This document shows positions 33,870 through 44,800 of a DNA stretch of 64,000 bases, in pieces. The stretch covers positions 18,049,967 through 18,113,966 of the forward strand of contig JBANSL010000004.1 of the NCBI GenBank assembly GCA_037127255.1. The letters run 5' to 3'. A model generated the notes under the pieces. It searched no databases, was not told the origin of the DNA, and saw only the letters and a program-made list of their open reading frames with translations. Source of the DNA: Persicaria tinctoria (Eukaryota > Streptophyta > Magnoliopsida > Caryophyllales > Polygonaceae). Numbering within the stretch: position 1 is the first letter of the stretch; the number at the start of each line of letters is the position of its first letter. A program made the translations under genes and the position numbers.

Positions 33870-34560
33870 GGTTTACCAGGTGAACAGGCGCCCTGATGTG
33901 GTTGACGAGAACAGAGCTACACTCATGCTCAGATAGAACATACTCGTGACGTTTCCTAACGTACTCCTCCTCTTCGAGTGGCCGGGTGGCCTAATTTTCA
34001 GATATGGAGACAAACCTTGAGAACGAGGATAAATAGCGCGACGACGAACAGCAAACATCGGATCTGGGAAGAGTAGGGAGCCGCGCTCATCTTCAATTAA
34101 AAAGGAGTCGCGCCCACAAGGAGAGATCGAGGTCCGCTTCTTCTTCCGTTCTCCGCTCGAGCGGCCATGGGAAGCGAGGTAGAGATGCCGGTCGAGACGA
34201 AAAGGAGGGAGGAGGGAGACGCCGTGGCTGAGGGTTCGACCTTGGAGGGCGGCGAGCACCGTGGAGAGCTCGGTGGAGCAGATCCGAGGGCGGGGAGCAC
34301 AACAATGCCATTTGGATACCGGCGTCGTCTCTCCCTCTCTTTCTTGGCGATGCCGACGGCGAGGCGAGCAGGGGAACGGAGATCCTGAGACTCCGGCGAG
34401 AGGGGGCCTCCGGGTGTGGATTCCGGCTTTGACATCCACAGATCCAGCCGCCAGGACGAGGCTCAGATCCGAAAACGGGAGGAGAGAGAGAGAGGGGGGG
34501 GGGGGGGAAGGAGATTTGGGAAGCAGGGTTTGGTTTGTTGAATTGGGCCGGGTCTGACTT
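33870..34560 (-). other. GC-rich gene-like arm of element A
   Basis: Strong rise in GC and CpG compared with flanks, with overlapping open frames (33873-34439 on minus is the longest, 188 codons, Arg/Pro/Ser-rich). No domain recognised. Similar GC-rich pieces lie just inside the ends of C, H, B, D, E and F, as expected for captured 5' gene ends. Confidence 0.35.
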
Positions 34561-36145
34561 AATTTGTTTTAAATGAAGTCCATTTTCACTTTAAGAGAAT
34601 TTTCATCTTAAGCCCCATTTTCACTTTAACCTCACCCTATATATATATATAGGGGGAGGTTCAAGTGGAAACACCCATTCCCATAGAAACATGTTTATTG
34701 TGGAAACTTTTAATCTTAGCCTTCCATTTTACATCAAAGGCTATTAAAATTCCATTCATTAGAGGACCCACATTGGTAGTTTTTAGTGGGTTTTTAGTGA
34801 TAAAAAAACATTATAATATTAGAGAAAGCTTAAAAACCCAATTTTGAGTTGCTAAGGTAGCAACTATACTAAAAACACAAGAAACTCAAATTAAAGAGAG
34901 AGATAGAGAGAAGGGAGGAGAGAGAGTGGGTGGGAATTGGTGGGACAAAAGAGAAGGTGGGAACTCATGCTATTATTTATAAGTGTATAAATAACAAATG
35001 GGGGGTTTTATTGACGTGGGTAAAAAAATAAGTTGGGTTTTTTAAGGAGAACGAGTGTGGTAAAAGAAGTTAAGAAACTCAAGAAACCCGAACTAATGCG
35101 GATGCTCTTAAAGACTAAAAATAAAAGCAAATTAAATTAAAGAAAAAACACGAGAGAGAAAGTGTGCGTTGAATATGTAAACTCAGAGAAAGAATAGTGA
35201 ATCCCTTGAGGCTTGACCAAACCCTAGATCCGATCTACCTCTCCCTCATCTCTCCGCCTCCCGTTTGTCACCACCTTGCCCCTTCCCCGTCGGTTTCTAC
35301 TACCGCCTCGTTCTCTGCTTCTTCCCCTCTTCTTCTCTTGGGTTTTGGCCAGATTTGAAAGCTATTCGAATGTAAAAATACGATTCCCTACCACCGCTTC
35401 TTCTTCCTTCCGGTCAGTACATCCGCCTCTCCCTTCCTCAAAGAGCGCCAGCGCCGGCACCGCCTCCTCTTCCTCTTCCTTCCGGTCACTATAGCCACCT
35501 CTCCATTGTCGGTCGCCACCACTGCCTCTTCTTCGCCGGTCTCTGCCTCTTCTCCTCTATTTTATTCTCATCCCCAAGGATTTGAGAGGTAGGTGAAACT
35601 AGTGCTTAAGTTGCGAGAAAGATCCCTGGTGTTGTGAATTTTTGTGCTTTATTGGAATTTTGTTATAGCTTCCAGAAATTAGTGCTTTATTATAACTTAG
35701 AAATGAAAAATACATTTGGCCTTTGTGGATTTGACTGAACTGCTGAGGATTTCTTGCCTATCAATCTCTTGAAACATGAAAAAATCGGTACTGGATGAGC
35801 CTGAACCTTATGATTCCTAACTATGCAAGCTAAACTGATTCCTAATTATGCAAACTTTGAGAGATTTCATTGATGAGAGGAGAGACATTTGGTTGGCATA
35901 GAACAAGTAGGTTGGCATTCCCAATGTTTCGACTTGTGTCCTGTCATGAAAAATTCTTTCATGTATATTTGCTGCTAAAGACATAACTATAATTCCAAGG
36001 GGTTGCAAGTGATAAATTTAGTTTTAGCTCTTATTGAGTTCAATTTTTGTCACAACTGTCTGTCGATCTGCTCATTTCTCATATGTTAGTTTAGGTTTTG
36101 GTCTTATTGAATTCAGTTTGTCACGATTGTCTTGGCTACTTTTTT

Positions 36146-36216
36146 AGTCTATTAGCTCAAATGGTAGATCAATGTGTTATTATACACATGATATGGGTTC
36201 GAATCCCGTATAGACT
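36146..36216 (+). other. tRNA-like cloverleaf, left member of the pair in C
   Basis: A full 71-nt fold: acceptor AGTCTAT/ATAGACT (7 pairs), TA, D-arm GCTC/GATC (one mismatch), anticodon-position stem ATGTG/CACAT with the 8-nt loop TTATTATA, 3-nt variable region, T-arm ATGGG-TTCGAAT-CCCGT (4 pairs plus T-G). The loop is one base too long for a normal tRNA and no CCA is encoded. Confidence 0.7.
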
Positions 36217-36352
36217 TTCTCTACACAACATACCTAAGAAAACAGCATATCTAAGAAACAAACAGACATCAATATGACAATAGCTAAAAATAGGAGCAAT
36301 AATCTAAAATCTGAGATAATATGAAATAGAAGCAATCTGAAACAAAAACAGA

Positions 36353-36422
36353 AGTCTATATGGGATTCGAACCCAAATCATGTGTATAATAACACATTGC
36401 TCTTCCATTGAGCTAATAGACT
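36353..36422 (-). other. tRNA-like cloverleaf, right member of the pair in C
   Basis: 70 nt on the minus strand: acceptor AGTCTAT/ATAGACT (7 pairs), perfect D-stem GCTC/GAGC, ATGTG/CACAT stem with the same TTATTATA loop, T-arm TTGGG-TTCGAAT-CCCAT. The two copies in C are 136 bp apart in inverted orientation and could also pair with each other. Confidence 0.7.
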
Positions 36423-38285
36423 TTAAAAGATATTCATAAACTCATAACTCTAACATTGAACTGAAAGATTTCATTGTGAATGTTCATTGTCAGTACCTTT
36501 GTTCCCTGTTTCCAAGCAGCTGAGAGTAGCCTCATGAAAAAATTATCCCAAACAGTTAAGAATTGCCCAGTTCAATGAAACATAACAAAAATTACATCTC
36601 AAAATTGCACTACTCAATGAAACAAACACTTAAACTCTTTGTTCCCTTTTGAAGCTTTCAAAATAGAAACAGAACCTTTTAATCTATGTCTAACTAAATG
36701 GCCAAATCAGTCCCAAACTGGACTAAGACGAACCTTATAAGCCTAATTAGACCCAAGAAGAGCAAAAGGAAGCCAACAGTCGTACAAAAATCAGCCCATA
36801 CAAAAAGATTGCACTACAGTACTACACTTCTTACAATTTTTTGCATTGCATTTGCAATTCAGATCTAAAGCTTAGACTAATATGAGATACCCAATAACAA
36901 CAAATTTTTAAAACACAATCGAAATCAGCAAAATCGAATCAAAGGAATTCAAAATCTTCCCAAACACAATTGGAATTAGATAAATTGAATTAGACCAATT
37001 CAAAAACAATTCAGATTAATTCACCAAATGTAAAAACAATCAGAAAGAATTGAAGGAAAAAATTCACCAATTGTAAAAACAATCAGACCTTGCCCATTCC
37101 TTGTTTCTAGCATTAGAATGACAGATCAATTTTCAATCTCTTTCATATAGCATAAAATCAGAAAGAATTGAAGGCTAATGGGAGATATACACACACAAAA
37201 ATATTCATTGGGATCGCAAATTCCCCAATCAAAATCGTAAACCTATTCCTATGACAACCAAATGAAAAATACCAACAACAAAGTAAAGTAACCTAATCTA
37301 ATGTTATTCCCCCCAAATTAAACATCCAAAATCAACAAATAGAAAGAAATCTCAGGTCAGTTTCCAGAAATCCAAACCTGACAAGTAGGGGAACGGACGG
37401 AGAGCAATCGAGGAAAACAAAAGCGATCAGCGGGTCTTCGGCCCTCGTCTTTCATGGCTTCCTGCTTGCCCCCATCAAAATCAAAATCGATTCAGACAAG
37501 AAACCCCAATTTATTGACAGACTAGGCGAAGAGGAGAAGAGGTGGAGAGCGATTGAGGCAGAGGAGGAGAGAGACCGAGGCAGAGGCGACGGAGAGCGAC
37601 CGAATGGGAGATGGTGATTGGTGAGAGCAGATGGGTTCTGAGTTGGAGGCGGTAGGAGGCTATGAGCGAAGTGGAATCGGAGGTCTTGCAAGGGGCAATT
37701 TCACGTCTCTGAGATGGGTTCCGACTTCCGAGACTTCTAATTTTTCTTTTTAACAAAAGGCTTAAACTTCTCACAAATTTCAAAATTGCTACCTCTTTAG
37801 TAGTAGCTTTGATGTAAAATGGAAGGCTAAGATTAAAAGTTTCCATAATAAACATGTTTATATGGGAAGGTGTGTTTCCGCTTGAACCTTATATATATAT
37901 ATATATATATATATGGTTGGGTTCGGGTACACACAACCCCAAGAATGAGAAGGAAAGAAGAAACCTCATTGGTCCACGTGTCCAAAAGTAAATTAAAAAA
38001 AGAGACACGCGTATTCTTAAAATTAATTAGTGAAACTCATCCAAATTAATTAGTAACACCCCACTCTCACTGTACACGCGCCACACTAATTAATTGCACG
38101 CGCTAATTAGAAAAGTTACGGAGACATGTCAAAGTGTTTACATGAACTTTTAAAAATCATTTTTTGGCATTTTCACTTGTTAAAAAATTATAAAAAAATA
38201 TATATTTGGGTGTAATTTAATTTTATCTACACATAGACACCCACTTTGTATATGTTTTGTTGAAAAAAATATTGACAAAGAAATA

Positions 38286-38615
38286 GTTCAGCAATTTTAT
38301 TCATAGTGGTTCAGCAATTTTATTCACAGTGGTTCAGCAATTTTATTCACATTGGTTCAACAAATTTATTCACAGTGGTTCAGCAATTATTTTCACAGTG
38401 GTTCAACAAATTTATTCACAGTGGTTCAGCAATTATTTTCACAGTGGTTCAGCAATTTAATTCACAGTGGTTCAGCAATTTTATTCACATTGGTTCAGCA
38501 ATTTTATTCACAGTGGTTCATCAATTTCATTCACAGTGGTTCAGCAATATCATTCACAGTGGTTCAGCAATTTTATTGACAGCGGTTCAACAATTTTATT
38601 CACACTGAATCAATC
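38286..38615 (+). repeat. Minisatellite, ~23-24 bp unit GGTTCAGCAATTTTATTCACAGT
   Basis: About 14 copies in tandem with small variations (sometimes CAACAAATTTATT or ATTATTTTC). It continues directly into a related array in the opposite sense. It has no spacers, so it is not a CRISPR array, and the open frame across it is a by-product of the period. Confidence 0.85.
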
Positions 38616-38850
38616 TCTATCTAGTCACTAAACCAACATCTATTTATTCACTGAACCAACCTATTTATTCACTGAACCAACCTCTATTTAGTTACTGAAC
38701 CAACCTCTATTTAATCACTGAATAAACCTCTATTTATTCACTTAACCAACCTCTATTTAGTCACTGAACCAACCTCTATTTCGTCGTTGAACCAAACTCT
38801 ATTTCGTCGCTAAACCAGCCTCAATTTAGTCACTGAACCATTATTAATGA
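38616..38850 (-). repeat. Minisatellite, ~22-23 bp unit GGTTCAGTGAATAAATAGAG (minus)
   Basis: About ten copies of tcactgaaccaacctctatttag-type units. On the minus strand it shares the GGTTCAG core with the preceding array, so the two arrays are inverted relative to each other around 38610. Confidence 0.8.
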
Positions 38851-40251
38851 ACCAATTATTAATCTATACATACATGTTCTTAATACACTTTTATGCAATT
38901 AAACTAGTTGAATTTTTTCGAAGTAGTTTAGAACTTTTTTTTTAAAATTAACCCCAAATTTGGTTCATCTTCCCAATCTGAAAGATTCACAAATAAAAGA
39001 CATTTTTACTCTTTAGAGCACATTAGATGATGTCAATCCCGCATAATTCTTGAATAATCAAATTTAAATTTTGTACTGATGTCAATCTTTAGCAAACTTA
39101 ATCTGACATTCAATTTGAACTTGAAGTACTATCAATTTTCTTTTCTTTTAACCAGCAAACCAGGTCTCTAGACAGATAGCTTTAGAACGGTACTCAGAAG
39201 CATCAATTGGAGTTTCGGAAATAAAAACACCTAATTGTATTTACTTCAACATTGAATCGAACATTGAACCGAACACCGTCGACTATTGGAATAAGTACCG
39301 GTTAGGTTGTCATCTCTGTAAATTGAATCGAACGTCGTCGAGCTGTCGAAGGAGATGCCGGTTACGCCATCGACCTCATCTCTATAATTTGACCCTGAAA
39401 CTCAAACGGAGAGGAGATGACGGTTACGTCGTTGGCTGTTGGAGGAGATGGTCATTGTCTGGGGTTGGGCTAGGGGAGGGAGAGGATGGCGAAGGGGCGG
39501 GCGACGATGCCGCAGTAGAGGAAGGGATTGGAGTTGGTCGGGAGAGACGGTGACGGCGGAGGGTCGGGCGACAGTGACGGCGGAGAATCTGGAGCGACGA
39601 GGATGGATCGGGGAAGGCGGTGGATCCCGGCACCGGAGAAGTGCTCGCCGTAAAAAATCGTAGCACCAGGAGCATAGAGTGGAGCGAGCATGGTGAGCGA
39701 CGACGGATTGGGTGAGACCAGGAGCCATGGGAGGACCGATAGATTGAACACAAAAGCGCGTGAGTGAAACTAAACATTTGGATGTAAATGGGCCTAATTT
39801 AAGGTAAATGGACCTAATTAAATGAGTAATGAATAAATGGGCCTAATTTTGGTGTAAATGGGCCTAATTTTATGAGTAAATGGGAAAATGGTTAAATGAC
39901 CCTAATTATGGGGTAAATTTCACACGCGCCCCTAATCTTTCCATTCATACAAATATTGCCCTTATTTCAATTATGAAAATTACAGATTTTAGCCCGTAAT
40001 TTTTATTTGAAATAATATTGTTAGGTGCAACTATAATATTAAAAAAATACAACAAGAATGTTACATCACAATTTTTTTCTTTATTTTAAAAAGGGAAAAA
40101 GATGAGATTACAAAATATAAAGTGAACAAATAATACAATAAATGTTATTATTAATAAATGTGCATTTTCATAATGTGTCCTACCAAAAAATTTCTTTATG
40201 GACCGCAATTTTATGACAGTTTTGTACTTTAATGCAACATGTGCCATTAAA

Positions 40252-40275
40252 AGCCTATTAGCTCAAAAAATGGTA
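40252..40275 (+). other. tRNA-like sequence, left member in B, 5' part (split by L1)
   Basis: AGCCTATTAGCTC...TGGTA, matching 26412-26435. The L1 inserted right after the D-loop-like TGGTA; the rest resumes at 45523-45572. Confidence 0.55.
40261..40275 (+). repeat. L1 target-site duplication (left)
   Basis: GCTCAAAAAATGGTA at 40261-40275 is repeated exactly at 45508-45522 after the poly(A) tail. The uninterrupted site in element A (26421-26435) shows it once. Confidence 0.95.
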
Positions 40276-40481
40276 GTAAGATTTTGATGGTCAATCTCTA
40301 GGGTTTGGAAGGTCTGCAGCGAACGCTTCCGGCGATCGAGAGCACGCCTTCATTCTCTTCCAGTGCAGGGCTGTGGGAGCTAGAGATTCTCGCCGATCTA
40401 GTGCGAGGTTCACCGTGGCTGCGAATAGCCAACCGTTGGGACGAACAGGTGTTCGGAATAATTAAGGTTAGATTAGGGCGG

Positions 40482-41607
40482 ATGGAAGGGGGGAAAAATA
40501 TTCACTTAACGAGGGAGGAGAGGGAAGCAGCGGAGATAGGAGATGTGATTGCAGCAAGGGAGAAGAGCAGTGTGCCGATACTCATAGGGTCTCTGAAGAC
40601 GTCGAGGCCGTTCAACTCGTACGCACTGAATACTGCCATGAAGACGGCTTGGAGGGTAAAGAAGGGTTATCATTTCCGTGAATTGGCGACGAACGTGTTT
40701 TCGTTCCAGTTTAGTGATCAGGCTGAGAAGGATCGAATATACAAGTCGGGGCCGTGGGCATTTGACCGTGCTATACTAGTTCTCAGGGAGCCGGGACAGG
40801 AACAACCGTCGAAGATGAAGTTCGACGAAACATCGTTCTGGATTCGTCTTTACGATCTTCCAATCGGAGCATTCACCAGGGAGATTGCGGAGAAGTTGGG
40901 ATCCAAGGTGGGTGATGTTTTAGACGTCGATGAGGGCTCTCTACAAGTGTGCGGTAAGTTTGCTAGGATTAGGGTTATGTTGGACTTGACAAAACCGCTT
41001 AGGAGGGGAGTTATGGTGACCTTGGGGGGGGGGGGGGGGAAAGATGTGGATAGTGGTTAAGTATGAGAGATTGGCAAACTTCTGTTACGTTTGTGGAAGG
41101 ATTGGGCATGTGGAGTTGGATTGCGAGAATGAAGAGGCCAAGCAATACCACAATGAGTATGGTGATTGGATGAGGGCCTCTCCTATAAGGGCCAACCAAA
41201 GGAGTATGGAGGGAGGTAGGGGGAGACAATGGAATGGGGAGAGGGTCGGGGAGGAGGATGGAAGGGAGAGTGGTGATGAGGGAGTGTGTAAAAGTAGAAG
41301 GAGGAGGTCTTTGATGGATGAGCTGGAGGATAATAATGGGGAGGAGGAAGATGAAGAGCAGGGTGGGGATACTGACAAAGGGGAAGTGAATGGAGGGGTG
41401 ATGGAACCATTGCAAAATGTGGGCTTGAGTGAGGACAAGAGGGAGAACGTGGTCCCTTGTCTAATAGAGGAGGGGATTATAAATAATGAGGGATGTAAAA
41501 TGAAAGGCAAAGGGGAAGTGAATGAGGAGAGGGCTGAATTGGGAGGGCATAGAAAAACAGAGGGAGGGGGAAAGAAATCATGGAAAAGGGCGGCTAGGGG
41601 GAGGTAA
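40482..41607 (+). pseudogene. L1 ORF1: DUF4283 and CCHC zinc knuckle protein, frameshifted
   Basis: The first in-frame ATG is 40482 (the open frame reaches back to 40302 without an ATG). MKTAWRVKKGYHFREL, NVFSFQFSDQAEKDRIY, GPWAFDRAILVLRE and FWIRLYDLPIGAFTREIAEKL are the DUF4283 core. A run of about 16 G at 41024-41039 shifts the frame and gives a stop near 41058. In the new frame homology continues at once with WIVVKYERLANFCYVCGRIGH and the CX2CX4HX4C knuckle (about 41084-41127), then a Gly/Glu/Arg-rich low-complexity tail to 41607. The protein would bind L1 RNA. The G-run may be a real mutation or a base-calling error. Confidence 0.85.
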
Positions 41608-41811
41608 CGAGAGGGTTAATAAGGAGGTGGGGGGAAGTAGTATTGTAATTGAAAAAGGGAGCCTAGGGGATAAAAAACGAAAGGAGTTGGGGGCTGATGA
41701 CATGATGAATATAGACAGTGTGGGGGAAACAAAGAAACAAAAAGTGATTCTGGAGGGAGCTTCAGTTTCGATATCGGCGAGAGAGGTAACGGACCTCTCT
41801 TGCCGGAAGCC

Positions 41812-44800
41812 ATGAATATAATAAGTTATAACTGCCTGGGATTGGGGGGAGGCCGGGCAGTTAATATGCTCACCGATCTGGTGAGAAGGGTGGCCCCGAA
41901 GGTGGTGTTCTTGATGGAAACGAAAAGTGCAGCACCGAGAATGGTGTTCTTGGATATGGCATTTGCTAATGCTGATTTCTTAGGGCTTTATAAGGAGGCT
42001 TGTGTTCATCATTTGGCTAGAATGGGGTCGGATCATGTGCCGATCCTGTTGAAGCTGAGTCCGGAAAAAGAGGATATAAGCAGGAGGAAGGGTCCAAAAC
42101 CACTTCGGTTTGAAGCCATGTGGCTTGATGATGAGGAGTGTGAGACAGTGATTGAAAATGGATGGAAAAATCCCGGAAGCAGCAGTTCGACAGAAGGAGT
42201 TATGGGGAAGATAGCTAGATGTGCAGAGGATCTTAGAGGGTGGGATCTGCCTCAGTTTGGGAATGTTAGGAAGGAGTTACAACTTGTGAGGGACCAATTG
42301 AAGGAGATGGGTCTTGGGGGTATGAAAGGGAGTGATGTAGAGAAGAGGCACAATTTGGAGGAGAAAGAGAGGAAGTTGATGGGGAGAGAGGAAATTATGT
42401 GGTGTCAAAGAGCGCGAGCAAATGAGTTCAAGTGGGGGGACAGGAACACATCGTTCTTTCATAGGAAGGCGTCGGGCAGACAGAAACGGAATGAGGTTAA
42501 GAAGTTGGTGGACGAGAATGGGATTGAGTGGAAGGGGTTTGACGGGAAGGTCAAGATTGCTATGGATTATTTCGAAAACCTGTTTCGTTCCGAGGTGCGA
42601 GCTAGTCCGGACACGACAACTCAAGGAATTGAGCAACTTGTATCGGATGATGACAATCTTCAGCTCCTTATGCCCTTCACAACGGACGAGGTAAAGCATG
42701 CTCTTTTTCAAATGCATCCCACAAAAGCTCCTGGCCCTGATGGTATGTCGACGCTTTTCTTTCAAAAGCATTGGCATATCGTCGGGTCGGATGTCTCAAA
42801 TTATGTTCTTAGTATCCTCAATGGGGCGCCTATACCTCCGGATTTAAATTATACTTTTATATCACTAATCCCCAAAGTGAAGAACCCTTGCAGAATGACA
42901 GAGCTCCGACCGATAAGTTTATGTAATGTTCTTTACAAGATTGTGTCCAAAGTGCTCACCAACAGGTTAAAGAAGTGTATGGGGAAGCTGGTTTCACAGA
43001 GTCAAAGCGCATTTGTACCCGGACGGTTGATAACAGATAATGTGTTAGCCGCTTTCGAGATCTTCCACTTCATGAAAAAGAAGAGGGTAGGGCGGAAGGG
43101 CTATGTAGCGGTGAAGCTTGACATGGCAAAGGCTTATGATCGGGTTGAATGGAGCTTTCTGAAGGCTTGTATGCAGAAGTTGGGCTTTGCGTCGGAATGG
43201 ATAGAGCTTGTAATGAGGTGTGTCACCTCGGTCTCTTTCTCGGTACTCATAGAGGGGAGGCCGTCCCCTGTATTTGTGCCGGCGAGGGGATTGAGGCAGG
43301 GGGATCCACTTTCCCCTTATCTCTTTTTGCTTTGTGCGGAAGGCTTGTCGGGTATGATTCGGAGAAGTGAGCAGGAGGGCCGTTTGGAGGGTATAGCAAT
43401 TGCAAGGGGCGCACCGAGAGTATCCCATCTGTTCTTCGCTGATGATAGCGTGCTGTTTGCGAAAGCGACTTGTCAACAGGGCAGAGAAATTGTCAACATT
43501 CTCCGGGACTACGGAGCGGCGTCGGGACAACAAGTGAACTTCGCAAAGTCAGAGATATCTTTCAGCAGAAATGTGGGTGCGGCTCAAAGACAGGAAATGC
43601 AGCGGGTGTTGCAGATTAGGGAAGTTGGAAAACATGAAAAATATCTTGGTTTGCCTACGATGATTGGGAGATCGAAGAAAGTCATATTCGGCCAGCTCAG
43701 GGAAAGAATCTGGAAGAAGGTGACGGGATGGAAGGAACGAGCATTGTCAAGAGGGGGGAAGGAGGTGTTGATTAAATCAATCGCACAAGCAATCCCGACG
43801 TACGCAATGTCATGTTTCAAACTGCCTACTGGTCTTTGTCATGACATTGAGCAACACCTTTGTCGTTTCTGGTGGGGAGATGGCTCCGACAAGCGGAAGG
43901 TGCACTGGTTACAATGGAAGAAGATGTGTCTGCCAAAGGAAAAAGGAGGGATGGGGTTTCGGGAAATGGAATTGTTTAACAAGGCATTACTTGCAAGGCA
44001 AGGGTGGAGAATAATGCAGGAGCCGGAATCTTTACTTGCAAGGATTCTGAAGGCTCGGTATTTCCCCCGCACGCCATTCTTGAAAGCATCGGTGGGTCAT
44101 CAACCTTCTTACACTTGGCGGAGTCTCATGGCGGGGCGGGATGTCCTTGTACAAGGGATGAGATGGCATATCGGGAATGGGTCGCAAGTAAGTGTGTTTG
44201 ATGATAGATGGCTCCCAAGGCCAATGAGTTTTAAACCGATCGCGAACCCATGGGGATTTACCTCAGACCTTATGGTAATAGAGTTAATTGATTGGAATTT
44301 AAAACAATGGGATGAAGATCTAGTAAGAGTGGTCTTTCATCCCATTGATGCCGATATGGTCTTAAGTATGAGACTGACGGAGGCTGATGTGCCGGACGAG
44401 CAAATTTTGCATTATAATAGGGACGGTGGCTTCACTGTACGTTCGGCATACCACATGCTAGTGGAGAGGAGTTACACTGCGGTTGGGCCATCATCTTTGG
44501 ATTCGACGGCTGCTGATCGGGTGTGGAAACAAGTGTGGAAACTCAACGTGCCACCACGTATTCGGAATCTCCTATGGAGGGCTTGCAGGGGCGTCTTACC
44601 TTGCCTTGCAAACCTGAAGCGGAGGCATATAGCTGAGGAGAATCTGTGTCCATGGTGCGGCTGTGTGGAGGATGAAATTCATGTCCTCTTCAAGTGTAGG
44701 AAAGCGAGGGAGATATGGGACAAGTACCCGGCAGCGAGCACATTTGGGGAAGGTGCAAGAACAGTACTGGAGGCTTGTGAACGTGCGTTTCGAACCGGCA

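Larger units (their letters stand above)
25864..34638. mobile_element. TIR element A (TA-flanked, MULE-like), interrupted by a copia
   Basis: The left end (25864-25920) and the reverse complement of the right end (34579-34638) share about 55 bp including ATGGGGCTTAAGATGAAAAT. Without the copia (27959-33342) and one GAAAA copy, the element is about 3.4 kb. In order: TIR, A+T-rich left arm, degenerate tRNA-like sequence (+), tandem array, tRNA-like sequence (-), unique DNA 27374-27958, [copia], unique DNA 33343-33870, GC-rich gene-like arm 33870-34560, TIR. No transposase. Its left 1.5 kb is closely repeated in element B. Confidence 0.65.
34657..37889. mobile_element. TIR element C (TA-flanked, MULE-like)
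   Basis: 3.2 kb. The left 34657-34742 and the reverse complement of the right 37804-37889 match over about 85 bp, including AACATGTTTATT and TTTTAATCTTAGCCTTCCA. GC-rich gene-like arms are at 35210-35580 and 37380-37740. The left arm ends in GAGAGGTAGGTGAAAC near 35583, which could be an exon-intron border. A pair of tRNA-like sequences (36146-36216 plus, 36353-36422 minus) stands in the middle. 35600-36140 and 36430-37380 are A+T-rich and show nothing else. No transposase. Confidence 0.7.
37915..39762. mobile_element. TIR element H, left end only; fused to B
   Basis: After (TA)n the sequence starts GGTTGGGTTCGGGTACACAC. No reverse-complement partner is present before element B sequence begins near 39763, so the right end of H was lost. 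Contents: A+T-rich arm, inverted minisatellites (38286-38850), unremarkable A+T-rich DNA (38850-39300), and a GC-rich gene-like arm (39300-39750) with overlapping frames and no recognised domain. Confidence 0.5.

Noticed and set aside
25842..34652. Element A as a Helitron
   Set aside because: It has long terminal inverted repeats and (TA)n flanks, and no TC start or CTRR hairpin end.
36146..36422. Functional tRNA genes
   Set aside because: Anticodon-position loops have 8 nt (6 nt in A and B), some acceptor or T-arm pairs are missing, and all copies lie in inverted pairs in mobile elements.
38286..38615. CRISPR-like array
   Set aside because: Repeat units are directly adjacent without unique spacers, and the sequence is plant nuclear DNA; it is a minisatellite.
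39402..39777. Overlapping ORFs on both strands in the H GC-rich arm as a gene
   Set aside because: Four frames overlap, all low complexity (Arg/Pro/Ser or Gly), with no domain; open frames are expected in GC-rich DNA.
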